Positions 30,936 through 37,762 of a stretch of 42,727 nt of DNA are shown one piece after another. How positions within the stretch are numbered: the first letter of the stretch is position 1; each line of letters begins with the position of its first letter. Source of the DNA: Planctomycetota bacterium (lineage in GTDB: Bacteria > Planctomycetota > PLA2 > JAEUHO01); assembly GCA_028281445.1 (NCBI GenBank), contig JANQJW010000107.1, positions 1-42,727 on the forward strand. The letters run 5' to 3'. A model generated the notes under the pieces. The model saw only the letters and a list, made by a program, of their open reading frames with translations, did not search any database and was not told where the DNA came from. The position numbers and the translations under genes are program-made.

Positions 30936-31778
30936 GTGAGCGCGCAAGCCAGCAGCGTCCGACCCGCCGGCCCGTTCCTCCAGCGCATCCGCGCGATCTG
31001 CTTCGGCTGGTACAGCTTCTTCTGGACGGGGTTCTGCTTCGTCTTCGGGTGCCTCGCGCTCCTGCCGGCGCCGCGCTCGGGGCGCCTCTCCTACCGCGTG
31101 TTCAAGATCTGGGCCCGCGGCTTCCTGGCCGGATTCGGCGGGGGGGTACGGGTCGAGCACGCCGACCGCGTAGACCGCAAGGTCCCGCGGCTGATCGTGG
31201 CGAATCACACGTCCTGGCTCGATCCGCCGGCCCTCATCGTCGCGTTGCCCACAGAGCTGCGGTTCATCTTGAAGCGGGAGCTCCTCACGGTTCCGTTCGT
31301 GGGCTGGTACACGCACGTGGCCGGACACTACCTGCTCGATCGCGAGGATCCGCGGGCCGCAAAGCGACTCATGCAGAAGGCGGTGGATAACATCCATCGC
31401 TTTGCATACAGCCCGATCATCTACCCGGAAGGAACCCGCTCGGATGACGGGAAGCTGGCGGAGCTCAAGCCCGGTGCGTTCCAGATGGCGATCGATGCCG
31501 GCATCGAGGTACAGCCCGTTGCCATCCTCGGCAGCAGCAGCATGATGCCGCGCGGGACCAATTCACCCCGGCATGCGGGCGACATGATCATCCGCGTCGG
31601 AGAGCCGATCTCGACCGAAGGGCTCAAAGGCGGACGCGGACGCCGTGCCCTGGCAGACAAGGCGACCGAAGCGCTGCTCGCGCTTGGTGTACCTCCCTCG
31701 ACGGGCTCGGGACCTGACGGCCCTTCGACAAACTCAGAGCCTCCTGCGCCGGGTGACGACGCGGCCGGATCAGCGTGA
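30936..31778 (+). CDS. plsC: 1-acyl-sn-glycerol-3-phosphate acyltransferase-like (PlsC family)
   Basis: It probably adds the second fatty acyl chain to lysophosphatidic acid in phospholipid synthesis at the inner membrane. The 280-residue product has an N-terminal membrane segment (about 18-45, WYSFFWTGFCFVFGCLALLP). The acyltransferase motifs are IVANHTSWLDPPAL (HxxxxD), LKRELLTVPFVGW, and IIYPEGTRSDDGKL followed by LKPGAFQMA and PVAILGSS. The last 30 residues (VPPSTGSGPDGPSTNSEPPA) come from a repeat described at 31695-31741 and are probably not part of the ancestral fold. The start GTG at 30936 has GAGGAG 8 bases upstream; GTG 30912 is an alternative. The stop overlaps the convergent RNase HII-like gene by 9 bases. 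Confidence 0.88.
   Translation: MSAQASSVRPAGPFLQRIRAICFGWYSFFWTGFCFVFGCLALLPAPRSGRLSYRVFKIWARGFLAGFGGGVRVEHADRVDRKVPRLIVANHTSWLDPPALIVALPTELRFILKRELLTVPFVGWYTHVAGHYLLDREDPRAAKRLMQKAVDNIHRFAYSPIIYPEGTRSDDGKLAELKPGAFQMAIDAGIEVQPVAILGSSSMMPRGTNSPRHAGDMIIRVGEPISTEGLKGGRGRRALADKATEALLALGVPPSTGSGPDGPSTNSEPPAPGDDAAGSA
31695..31741. repeat. Tandem repeat of the CCTTCGACAAGCTCAGG type inside the plsC 3' end
   Basis: Two related copies, CCCTCGACGGGCTCGGGACC and CCCTTCGACAAACTCAGAGC, lie 6 bases apart. From memory, this sequence family is a common dispersed repeat of many bacterial genomes. Here it is read as coding sequence at the end of the acyltransferase. Confidence 0.55.
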
Positions 31779-32741
31779 TCGCACGAGCAACGCCTCGTCG
31801 ATCTCTTCCTCTGCGATGAAGGCCCCCAGGTCGTCCAGGAAGCGGCGTCCGTCGCCGTAGTACCCCGCCGTAGGCTTGACCTCCGGCTGTCTCGCGCAGA
31901 ACCAGGCATTGAGCCGCTGCATGAAGAGATCGCGCGTGAGCTTGGCCGCCATGCTGGCCCACCCGACGGTCAGCGAGACGCGATCGCCCTTCGTCACGAA
32001 GCGCAGCCGCAACGTGCGCGCGGGCAGGTCGACGCGGTAGCGCGACTCGCCACGCGGCGCCGGACGCGTCGTGATGCGCGTAAAAGGAAACACGCGCGCC
32101 AGGTAGGGGCCGTAGTCGGTGCGCCCACCGTGCCGGTCCATCACGACGAGGGCGTTCTCACCGGGATAGCGATCGAGCACGGAGAGCAGCAGCGTTGCGG
32201 ACAGCACACCGAGCACGTTCGCCTTGTTCTGCAGCGCCTCGAAGGACAGGTTGAGCTCGCCGGCGTCGGCGGGCAACACACGCAGGTCCAGGGCCTGGAG
32301 CCCGCGACGTTCGAGCCGGTCGTGCAGCGGCCCTGTCCAGGGGTAGGAGGGCACGGGCGTCTCATCGAGCGCTTCGAACCACGGCGCGCCCGCGTAGCTC
32401 TCGGGATGCCGGTCCGAGTAACGCAACAGCAGGTCTTCGAGATCGGCAGGCGGCGCCTGGTCCATGCACGAGGCGAAGACGCCCACACCGCGCGCAAGTC
32501 CCTGCAGTCCGTAGCGCTGACGGATGCGCTTGGAGTCGTCGACAGGCACGGGGAGCGGTGCCTCGGCGTCGCGCTTTGCGCGGCGCGCCGTGGCCACGAT
32601 GCCTCGCAGACGGGCACGCAGATCGTCGCGCCAGGGATCGTCCTCGAGGAGCGCGGGATCGACGCGCCAGGCACAACAGCCGATGACAAGCGGACCGAGC
32701 AAGGGACCGTAGCCGGCTTCGTCCACGCCGATGTAGAGCAC
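31770..32741 (-). CDS. RNase HII-like protein with a divergent active-site loop
   Basis: The 323-residue product has the RNase HII fold signatures: LYIGVDEAGYGPLLGPLVIG at the N-terminus (the catalytic Asp-Glu of DEAG), VPVDDSKRIRQRYG, VVMDRHGGRTDYGPYLARVF with another acidic residue, and TVGWASMAAKLTRDLFMQRL (compare ASIxAKVxRD). RNase HII cuts RNA in RNA-DNA hybrids and removes single ribonucleotides. Here the GRG motif that senses the RNA-DNA junction reads GYG, and the protein is longer than the usual 200-250 residues because of inserts. It may be a lineage-specific paralogue with changed specificity. The start GTG at 32741 has GAGGAGG just upstream; GTG 32768 would add nine residues. Confidence 0.75.
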   Translation of the reverse strand: MLYIGVDEAGYGPLLGPLVIGCCAWRVDPALLEDDPWRDDLRARLRGIVATARRAKRDAEAPLPVPVDDSKRIRQRYGLQGLARGVGVFASCMDQAPPADLEDLLLRYSDRHPESYAGAPWFEALDETPVPSYPWTGPLHDRLERRGLQALDLRVLPADAGELNLSFEALQNKANVLGVLSATLLLSVLDRYPGENALVVMDRHGGRTDYGPYLARVFPFTRITTRPAPRGESRYRVDLPARTLRLRFVTKGDRVSLTVGWASMAAKLTRDLFMQRLNAWFCARQPEVKPTAGYYGDGRRFLDDLGAFIAEEEIDEALLVRSR

Positions 32742-32805
32742 GCGGCCTCCTCGCTCGGGATATAGCACACGCGTGCCTCACGCCCGAGAACCCCGTTCGT
32801 TCGAC

Positions 32806-32811
32806 TACGAT
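32806..32811 (+). promoter_or_regulatory. -10-like box TACGAT of the PspC gene
   Basis: TACGAT lies 16 bases before the ATG at 32828. Here a GGAGG Shine-Dalgarno fits between them, so a short 5' leader is expected, unlike the leaderless cases. Confidence 0.4.
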
Positions 32812-32827
32812 CGGCCTCGGAGGATGC

Positions 32828-33043
32828 ATGACCGAGGTACCGAAGAAGCTCTACAAGGAGCCTCATAACAAGAAGATCGCGGGAGTCTGCGCGGGTCTCT
32901 CGACGTACCTCCAGGTCGACGTGACCGTGGTCCGCGTCGTCGCGATCGTCTCGTTGTTCATCGGGCTGCTGGGCGGCATCGCCTACGTCTGCTTCTGGCT
33001 CCTGCTCGACGACGCGCCCGTTCCGGGAGGATCCACCACGTAG
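32828..33043 (+). CDS. PspC-domain membrane protein
   Basis: The 71-residue product consists of one PspC domain: KKLYKEPHNKKIAGVCAGLS, TYLQVDVTVVRVVAIVSLF and GIAYVCFWLLL. The second half is a membrane hairpin. PspC proteins join envelope-stress responses in some bacteria, but many stand-alone copies have no known role. The start is preceded by GGAGG. The gene converges with the methyltransferase gene, with a palindromic repeat between them. Confidence 0.9.
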   Translation: MTEVPKKLYKEPHNKKIAGVCAGLSTYLQVDVTVVRVVAIVSLFIGLLGGIAYVCFWLLLDDAPVPGGSTT

Positions 33044-33050
33044 CGTGTTG

Positions 33051-33120
33051 CTGTAGGGAGGGCCTTGTGCCCTCTCTCGCACACCGACAACGCGGACGGG
33101 CACAAGGCCCGTCCCTACAG
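33051..33120. repeat. Palindromic repeat, copy A (inverted arms of about 25 bp)
   Basis: The left arm CTGTAGGGAGGGCCTTGTGC and the complement of the right arm, CTGTAGGGACGGGCCTTGTG, are nearly identical over 25 bases. The right arm contains the stop codon (TAG) of the methyltransferase gene. A diverged copy lies at 34706-34792. The hairpin between convergent genes may stop transcription from both sides. Confidence 0.7.
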
Positions 33121-33645
33121 GCTTCCGCCGTCCGACGGGTCGTAGGCAGACATCCGCGGAATCCAACGCGGCACGTCGCGCTTGTACTCGCGATACGCCT
33201 CGCCGAAGCGCTTCTCGAGGGCGGGCTCCTCGGAAAGCGGGATGTAGATCGTGTTGAGCACGATGAAGAACACCGTCCAGCCCACGATGGCCACGCACCC
33301 GAGCACCAGGCACTCCGCGCCGAGCAACGCGAAGACCGACGACATCATCGGGTTGCGGACGTACCGATAGGGGCCTTCGATCACGAGCTGCTGCGGCGGA
33401 TCCCAGGGGGCCGGGGTGCCGCGGCCGACTCGGAGGAACAGCGTGCAGGTTCGATACGCCATCCAGAGCCCGTAGGTCGTGAGCAGGACGGCTCCGACGA
33501 GGAGGAACCAGCGATACGGATCGCCGAGTCCCCAGTCCACGATCCCGCCCGTGAGCCACAACAGCACACCGGGAATCACGATCACCACCATGACCGGCAA
33601 GAGCAGGACGGCCTTGATCATCGGCGCGACGAGTGACACGGTCAC
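33115..33645 (-). CDS. Isoprenylcysteine carboxyl methyltransferase (ICMT)-like membrane protein
   Basis: The 176-residue protein has about four hydrophobic helices (LLLPVMVVIVIPGVLLWLTG, FLLVGAVLLTTYGLW, VFALLGAECLVLGCVAIVG, VFFIVLNTIYIPL). It carries the signatures of the ICMT/PEMT-like methyltransferase family: VIEGPYRYVRNPMM and EEPALEKRFGEAYREYKRDV followed by PRWIPR. Such enzymes use S-adenosylmethionine at the membrane; bacterial substrates are mostly unknown. The start overlaps the stop of the upstream gene (ATGA), so both are translated together. The last codons are provided by the adjacent repeat. Confidence 0.83.
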   Translation of the reverse strand: MTVSLVAPMIKAVLLLPVMVVIVIPGVLLWLTGGIVDWGLGDPYRWFLLVGAVLLTTYGLWMAYRTCTLFLRVGRGTPAPWDPPQQLVIEGPYRYVRNPMMSSVFALLGAECLVLGCVAIVGWTVFFIVLNTIYIPLSEEPALEKRFGEAYREYKRDVPRWIPRMSAYDPSDGGSL

Positions 33646-34262
33646 TTGTCCCAGTTGCTGCGGACGTCGATGCCGGGATTGGCGGCCTGGAGTTCCTCGA
33701 CCGACTTCTTCGTGACCGCAGTGAGCTCGACGTCGAGATACTCCAACTCCATGCTCGCGAGCTGCGCAAAGCCGGCGCCGGTGACCCTGGTCCTGCGCAG
33801 CGTGAGGCGCCGGAGCGCAGGAAGCGACGCCAGCATGGCGAGGTCGTCGTCCATCACCCCGGACGTTGAGAGGTCGAGTTCGCGCAGGTGGCGAAGCTCC
33901 TCGATCGTCATCGACCCGTAGCGGCCAGGCACGAGCTCGCGGATTCGCGCGAGCGACGCCTCCAGCGCTGCCTTCTCGTACCCGGTCTGAAGCGCCTTGA
34001 CCTCTCGTCCGAGCCGTTCCGACTCGGCCTGCGCCTGGCGTCGCTCCGCGTACAGCCGCTCCATGTCAACGGCTTGCGTCTCGAGGCGCTCGCCGAGTCT
34101 CTCGAGCTTGGGACTGAGCCGCTGGCGCATCTCGGCGTGCGCCCGCATCTCCGCCCCGAACCGCTCGGCGAGATCACGTTGCGGATCGGACGACTCGCGT
34201 CCGACGTACCAGCCCGTGGCGAAGAGCGCAGCAGCGGCCAACACGTAGAGGAACGCGCGCAT
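33642..34262 (-). CDS. Membrane-anchored coiled-coil protein with leucine-rich-repeat segment
   Basis: The 206-residue product has an N-terminal signal anchor (about 4-22, FLYVLAAAALFATGWYVG). A coiled coil covers about 30-108, rich in Glu, Arg and Leu. A short LRR-like region runs from about 120 to 195: LRHLRELDLSTSGVMDDDLA, LPALRRLTLRRTRVTGAGF and MELEYLDVELTAVTKKSVEE. These repeats resemble the RNI-like type that binds proteins. The function is unknown. TAGGCT lies 6 bases before the ATG, and there is no Shine-Dalgarno. It is upstream of and overlapping the ICMT-like gene. Confidence 0.78.
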   Translation of the reverse strand: MRAFLYVLAAAALFATGWYVGRESSDPQRDLAERFGAEMRAHAEMRQRLSPKLERLGERLETQAVDMERLYAERRQAQAESERLGREVKALQTGYEKAALEASLARIRELVPGRYGSMTIEELRHLRELDLSTSGVMDDDLAMLASLPALRRLTLRRTRVTGAGFAQLASMELEYLDVELTAVTKKSVEELQAANPGIDVRSNWDK

Positions 34263-34268
34263 GGGACC

Positions 34269-34274
34269 AGCCTA
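34269..34274 (-). promoter_or_regulatory. -10-like box TAGGCT of the coiled-coil/LRR gene
   Basis: On the minus strand TAGGCT is followed by 6 bases (ggtccc) and the ATG at 34262. No Shine-Dalgarno can fit. Confidence 0.5.
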
Positions 34275-34468
34275 CTGCGTGTTCCTCCGCGGGGACAGCC
34301 GCTGTGGCCTCTACGGAGGACACCCGAACTCCCGCAGAGCCCAGAAAATGGAGCCGCCGATCTGGCCCGGGAATTGAAGTAGGGGAACCGGACCCCAAGA
34401 ACAGGGATAGATTCGTAGGCTCGCGTGACCGTTTCCGGCCGGTTGCTTGGACCTCAGGAACCGGAACG

Positions 34469-34693
34469 ATGAAGACTAGCGCTCAGGTGGCCCGCATGGC
34501 CACCGTCTTGATCCTGGTCGTGGCCTGCGCGGGGCTGCTGACAGCATGCGGCAGCGCCGGCGCCGTGACAGGTGCCGCGATCGGTGCCGTGGCCGGCGGC
34601 GCCATCGGCAGCACCTTCGACGATCCTTACTACCACGGCGATCCGTACTACTACTCCGTGAGCCCCGGCGAGTACGAGAACGAGCACTGGTAG
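34469..34693 (+). CDS. Small glycine-zipper lipoprotein
   Basis: The 74-residue product has a lipoprotein signal peptide (VVACAGLLTAC; lipidated Cys at about 27). A glycine-zipper follows (AGAVTGAAIGAVAGGAIGS), then a Tyr/Asp-rich end (DDPYYHGDPYYYSVSPGEYE). Such small proteins sit in the outer membrane or periplasm and often join stress or envelope functions, but no role can be named. A TAGATT box at 34408-34413 may be its -10, giving a leader of about 50 bases. An upstream frame start at 34304 is rejected because the signal peptide begins here. Confidence 0.8.
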   Translation: MKTSAQVARMATVLILVVACAGLLTACGSAGAVTGAAIGAVAGGAIGSTFDDPYYHGDPYYYSVSPGEYENEHW

Positions 34694-34705
34694 GGCATCT
34701 GGCAT

Positions 34706-34792
34706 GCGCGGCGGCACACAAGGTGCCCCCCTACAGCAACTCGCACGCGCATGACCTTGGGCCGTAGGGAGGGGCCCTGTGCCCCTCCGCGC
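34706..34792. repeat. Palindromic repeat, copy B
   Basis: The arms 34706-34737 and 34761-34792 are inverted copies matching at about 24 of 32 positions. The right part (CCGTAGGGAGGGGCCCTGTG) resembles the left arm of copy A at 33051. It follows the lipoprotein stop by 13 bases and may act as its terminator. Confidence 0.65.
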
Positions 34793-34811
34793 ACACAACG
34801 AGCGCGACACG

Positions 34812-34817
34812 TACAGT
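34812..34817 (+). promoter_or_regulatory. -10-like box TACAGT of the GNAT gene
   Basis: TACAGT lies 7 bases before GTG 34825 and overlaps the alternative start GTG 34816. With the spacing seen at other genes in this window it points to 34825 as the start. Confidence 0.35.
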
Positions 34818-34824
34818 GACGCGC

Positions 34825-35373
34825 GTGTTCGAGCTCAGCCTGCCCATCCTGACAACGTCCCGGCTCGAGGTGCGTCCTGTCACCATGGACGATCGCGCCG
34901 CTGTGGAGCCGCTCTGGCCGAACGCGCAGGCCTGTCGTGAGTGGGCGGACTGGCAGTCGCGCGCCTACGAGCAGCTCGACCGCCTCCGCATGCCGCCGTA
35001 CGGCGACCGCGCCGTGGTACTCCGCAAAACGGCCACGCTTGTCGGGCTGACGGGCATCGTGCCGTCCTTCGATGCCTTCGGACGTCTGCCGTTCTTTGGT
35101 GGCGACGCGGACGCACCGCGCTCGCCCGAGGTGGGTCTCTTCTGGGCGCTGCTCCCGGAGCATCGCGGCAACGGCTACGCAACGGAGGCTGCGCAGGCGT
35201 TGGTCGACTTCGCGTTCACGACGCTCGATCTGGGCCGGATCGTCGCGACCACCGCGCGCGACAACGAGGCATCCATCGCGGTAATGCGGCGCCTCGGCAT
35301 GCACATCGAGGAGAACCCCGGCGACGACCCGCCGTCGCTGCAGGTGGTCGGCGTGCTCGTGCGTCCCGACTAG
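34825..35373 (+). CDS. GNAT-family N-acetyltransferase (RimJ/RimL-like)
   Basis: The product has 182 residues, or 185 from GTG 34816. It begins LTTSRLEVRPVTMDDRAAV, the usual RimJ/RimL-like opening. The acetyl-CoA site is visible in VGLFWALLPEHRGNGYATEA with the R/Q-x-x-G-x-A loop, followed by LVDFAFTTLDLGRIVATTAR, DNEASIAVMRRLGM and a C-terminal strand. It probably acetylates an amino group on a protein or small molecule; the target cannot be told. The end overlaps the convergent membrane-protein gene by 4 bases. Confidence 0.9.
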   Translation: MFELSLPILTTSRLEVRPVTMDDRAAVEPLWPNAQACREWADWQSRAYEQLDRLRMPPYGDRAVVLRKTATLVGLTGIVPSFDAFGRLPFFGGDADAPRSPEVGLFWALLPEHRGNGYATEAAQALVDFAFTTLDLGRIVATTARDNEASIAVMRRLGMHIEENPGDDPPSLQVVGVLVRPD

Positions 35374-35702
35374 CCAATCACTGCGCGCATGTAGAGCACC
35401 ACGCAGACCACGGCGGCTGCGGCGCTCACGAGCAGGATGCCCTTGCCTACGGCCTGCCACTTGGGCCGGCGCCGGCGCGGAGCCAGCCATGCGAGCATCA
35501 GCGGGATGCCGCTGATCGCGAAGACGCCGATGCTGATGACGTAGCCCCAGAACCAGTTGCCGGCCGCCTGCTCGTCGGCGGCACCGGCGTCGCTTCCCAT
35601 GATGAGAATGATGCTGCCGCCCACCCCGAACACACCGGCCACGATGGCGGGCCAGAACAGCGACCCGAGCGCCTTCCAGATGCTGCGTCCCTCGTCAGCC
35701 AT
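35370..35702 (-). CDS. Small three-helix membrane protein
   Basis: The 110-residue product has three hydrophobic segments: about 14-36 (LFWPAIVAGVFGVGGSIILIMG), 48-72 (NWFWGYVISIGVFAISGIPLML) and 86-106 (GILLVSAAAAVVCVVLYM). Between the second and third is a basic loop, APRRRRPKW. I do not recognise the family. TAGGTT lies 6 bases before the ATG without a Shine-Dalgarno. Confidence 0.72.
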   Translation of the reverse strand: MADEGRSIWKALGSLFWPAIVAGVFGVGGSIILIMGSDAGAADEQAAGNWFWGYVISIGVFAISGIPLMLAWLAPRRRRPKWQAVGKGILLVSAAAAVVCVVLYMRAVIG

Positions 35703-35708
35703 CCGCGG

Positions 35709-35714
35709 AACCTA
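35709..35714 (-). promoter_or_regulatory. -10-like box TAGGTT of the three-helix membrane protein gene
   Basis: On the minus strand TAGGTT is followed by 6 bases (ccgcgg) and the ATG at 35702. It lies in the short gap behind the protease-like gene. Confidence 0.45.
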
Positions 35715-35717
35715 CCG

Positions 35718-36488
35718 TCAGACCGCGGCCAGCGCCATGCGGCACGCGGCAACGTCGAACCCTACCGAAGCGCGCTTAAGGAAGTCGTTGCCGATCACGC
35801 CGTCGTGGCGGATCGACTCGAAGCAGATCTTCGGTCTCTCGTGCACCGTCCGGCCCACCGCGAGGGACTCGATCGGCGCGACGATGCGGTGGTAGCGCCA
35901 GCCGGTCTCGTTCGTGCCCTCGTGCACGTCACCATGCAGAACGTCCAGCCGCTCCATGGTCTTCATCTCGACCACGCTCAGCGACGCACCGGTATCCACC
36001 AGGAAGCGGCCATCGAGCCGGTCGTCCAGGCGCGCCGTCACGAAGCCGCTCATGGCAAGACCGCCCTCCTGCTGGAGCTGCATGGGAACGCTGTCGCCCG
36101 CGAGCGCGCCGAGTCGCAGTTGTGAGGCCGCATAGTCGATCGTGAACGGCTGCTCAGCGAAGAAGCGCAGGGAGACGGCCCCATCGACGCGGCCGAGCTG
36201 CGGCGGCAGGTTGTCGAACAACCCGTGCACACCAACGACATCCGGCGTGTGCTCGAAGCCGCCGACTCGTAGCGGCGGTCCGGACACGAGATCGCACGTG
36301 ATCTCCTCGCCTGTCATGCGCTCTCCGGTGAACGCACCGGTCGCCGCGAGACCGAGCTCCCTGGCGAGCGATGCGGAGAGCAGATCGATCCCGGCCCCCG
36401 TATCCAGAGCCATGCGCGCCGCGCGGCCGGCGACCTCGGCCTCGAGGAGGATCAGCTGATTCCCGACGATCTCGAGAGGAGTGGCCAT
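35718..36488 (-). CDS. Aspartyl-protease-like protein with two DTG motifs
   Basis: The 256-residue product holds two retropepsin-like halves. The first has the active-site motif RMALDTGAGIDLLS (Asp29) and the second FLVDTGASLSVVE (Asp near 180). Each is followed by a strand and a VVGVHGLF or DGVIGNDFL segment that matches the (hydrophobic)2-G pattern of the fold. Most bacterial retropepsin-like proteins have one DTG per chain and work as dimers, so this is an internal duplication. No signal peptide is seen; it probably acts in the cytoplasm. The ATG at 36488 has TACGAT 6 bases upstream; the frame is open further upstream but is not protein-like there. Confidence 0.8.
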   Translation of the reverse strand: MATPLEIVGNQLILLEAEVAGRAARMALDTGAGIDLLSASLARELGLAATGAFTGERMTGEEITCDLVSGPPLRVGGFEHTPDVVGVHGLFDNLPPQLGRVDGAVSLRFFAEQPFTIDYAASQLRLGALAGDSVPMQLQQEGGLAMSGFVTARLDDRLDGRFLVDTGASLSVVEMKTMERLDVLHGDVHEGTNETGWRYHRIVAPIESLAVGRTVHERPKICFESIRHDGVIGNDFLKRASVGFDVAACRMALAAV

Positions 36489-36494
36489 CTCGCG

Positions 36495-36500
36495 ATCGTA
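36495..36500 (-). promoter_or_regulatory. -10-like box TACGAT of the double-DTG protease gene
   Basis: On the minus strand TACGAT is followed by 6 bases (cgcgag) and the ATG at 36488. No Shine-Dalgarno can fit. Confidence 0.5.
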
Positions 36501-36532
36501 GCGCCCACTTCCGCAGACGAGAGGGAGGACTT

Positions 36533-37000
36533 CTAGTTGCGCGGCACCGAGAAGTTCGCGTGCTTGGGATGCTCGAGCGCCTCGTAGTCCGAGAAGCGGA
36601 TCCGCATGGCCTCGTCGTGCGTGCCGGCGTTGAAGGTGATGTACTCCTGCTGCGCAAGCTCCTCGTCCACGTAGACGGGCATTCCGTAGAGCTGGCCGAA
36701 CGGCGGCTCCGCACCGACCTGGCAGTCCGGAAACAGCTCGGCGATGGCGTTCTCTTCCGCAAGACATGCATCGCACCCTACGACTTGGGAGAACTTCGCG
36801 AAGTCGACCATGCGCGGCGCCGGGAGCACGGCAAGGACAGGGCCTTCTTCCGTCTTGACGAGCACCGCCTTGGCGAACTCGGCGCCCGGCGTGTGCGTGT
36901 CGTGGGCCGCCTCCAACGCGCTGTAGTCCGGCGGATGGTGAATGAGCTCGAAGCCGATCGCCCTGGCGTGCAACAGCTCGGTGAGACGGTTCTTGGGCAT
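36533..37000 (-). CDS. YbaK/ProX-type aminoacyl-tRNA editing protein
   Basis: The 155-residue protein has the YbaK/aminoacyl-tRNA deacylase fold: LHARAIGFELIHHPPDYSAL, GAEFAKAVLVKTEEGPVLAV (with the conserved Lys), LPAPRMVDFAKFSQ, GAEPPFGQLYGMPVYVDEEL and EYITFNAGTHDEAMRI. Family members hydrolyse mischarged tRNAs such as Cys-, Ala- or Ser-tRNA in trans. The exact editing target is not visible. The ATG at 37000 has GGAGG 8 bases upstream; in-frame ATGs at 37030 and nearby would add a short odd leader. Confidence 0.88.
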   Translation of the reverse strand: MPKNRLTELLHARAIGFELIHHPPDYSALEAAHDTHTPGAEFAKAVLVKTEEGPVLAVLPAPRMVDFAKFSQVVGCDACLAEENAIAELFPDCQVGAEPPFGQLYGMPVYVDEELAQQEYITFNAGTHDEAMRIRFSDYEALEHPKHANFSVPRN

Positions 37001-37097
37001 GACGCAGTCCTCCATACGAACTTGCATCAAACCCTGTACCGGCGCAATACCGCGGCTCCGCGTGCCTGCCGTGCGCGAGAATACGCAGCGGGTGCGG

Positions 37098-37715
37098 CTA
37101 GCGGCGCCCCTTGCCGAGCAGGCCGCCGAGCAGGCTCATGCAGCCGGGCATTTTGCTCTTCGGCTCGGCCGAGCCGCCGGCGCCACCGCTCAGGATGTCC
37201 GTGAGGATGTCACCCAGCCCGCCGCCGCCGCGCTCGCGCGAGTCGCGCTCCTCGCGCTTGAGGATGTCGCCGAGTCCCCCACCATTGCCGCCACCGCCCC
37301 CGCCGCCCTTGCGCTTGGCCAGCCAGCCCAGGATGAGCGGCGCCAGCATCATGAGGAGCTTCTGCATGGACTGGCGGTCCATCCCGGCAAACTGCGCCAT
37401 CTGGCTCTCCGCGTTGGCGCGATTGCCGCCCAGCATGTGGCCGAGGATGGCGTCCCCGTCGCCGTCGTACTTGCCGCCGGCCACGCCGCCGATGTCGTCG
37501 AGAATGCTCCCGTCGTGGTCGCGATCCAGCGCCGCGAGAATGGCGTCCTCCCCCCCGGGCTGCGCGGCGTTGCGGGACAGCGCCCCCAGCAGCATGGGCA
37601 GCGCGGCCTTCACGCCGTTGGCCGCCTGGTCTTCGGAGACGCCGATGCGCTTGCTGATCTCCTGGGCCGGTTCACCCGAGAGCGCTGCGGACAGGTCGTC
37701 GTAGATGGAGCTCAT
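37098..37715 (-). CDS. DUF937 family protein
   Basis: The 205-residue product shows the DUF937 pattern: an N-terminal helical domain (SAALSGEPAQEISKRIGVSE, AANGVKAALPMLLGALSRNA) and the block DGSILDDIGG, then ILGHMLGGNR and LLMMLAPLILGWLAKR. A Gly-rich stretch and two GGLGDILK/GGLGDILTDIL repeats close the protein. It is probably cytoplasmic; the family has no proven role that I know. GAGGAGG lies 11 bases before the ATG, and TAGCAT further upstream may be its -10. Confidence 0.85.
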   Translation of the reverse strand: MSSIYDDLSAALSGEPAQEISKRIGVSEDQAANGVKAALPMLLGALSRNAAQPGGEDAILAALDRDHDGSILDDIGGVAGGKYDGDGDAILGHMLGGNRANAESQMAQFAGMDRQSMQKLLMMLAPLILGWLAKRKGGGGGGGNGGGLGDILKREERDSRERGGGGLGDILTDILSGGAGGSAEPKSKMPGCMSLLGGLLGKGRR

Positions 37716-37762
37716 GCGCGCGTTCCTCCTCGAAGGGCGCGCATGCTACTCCAAGTCCGGCG

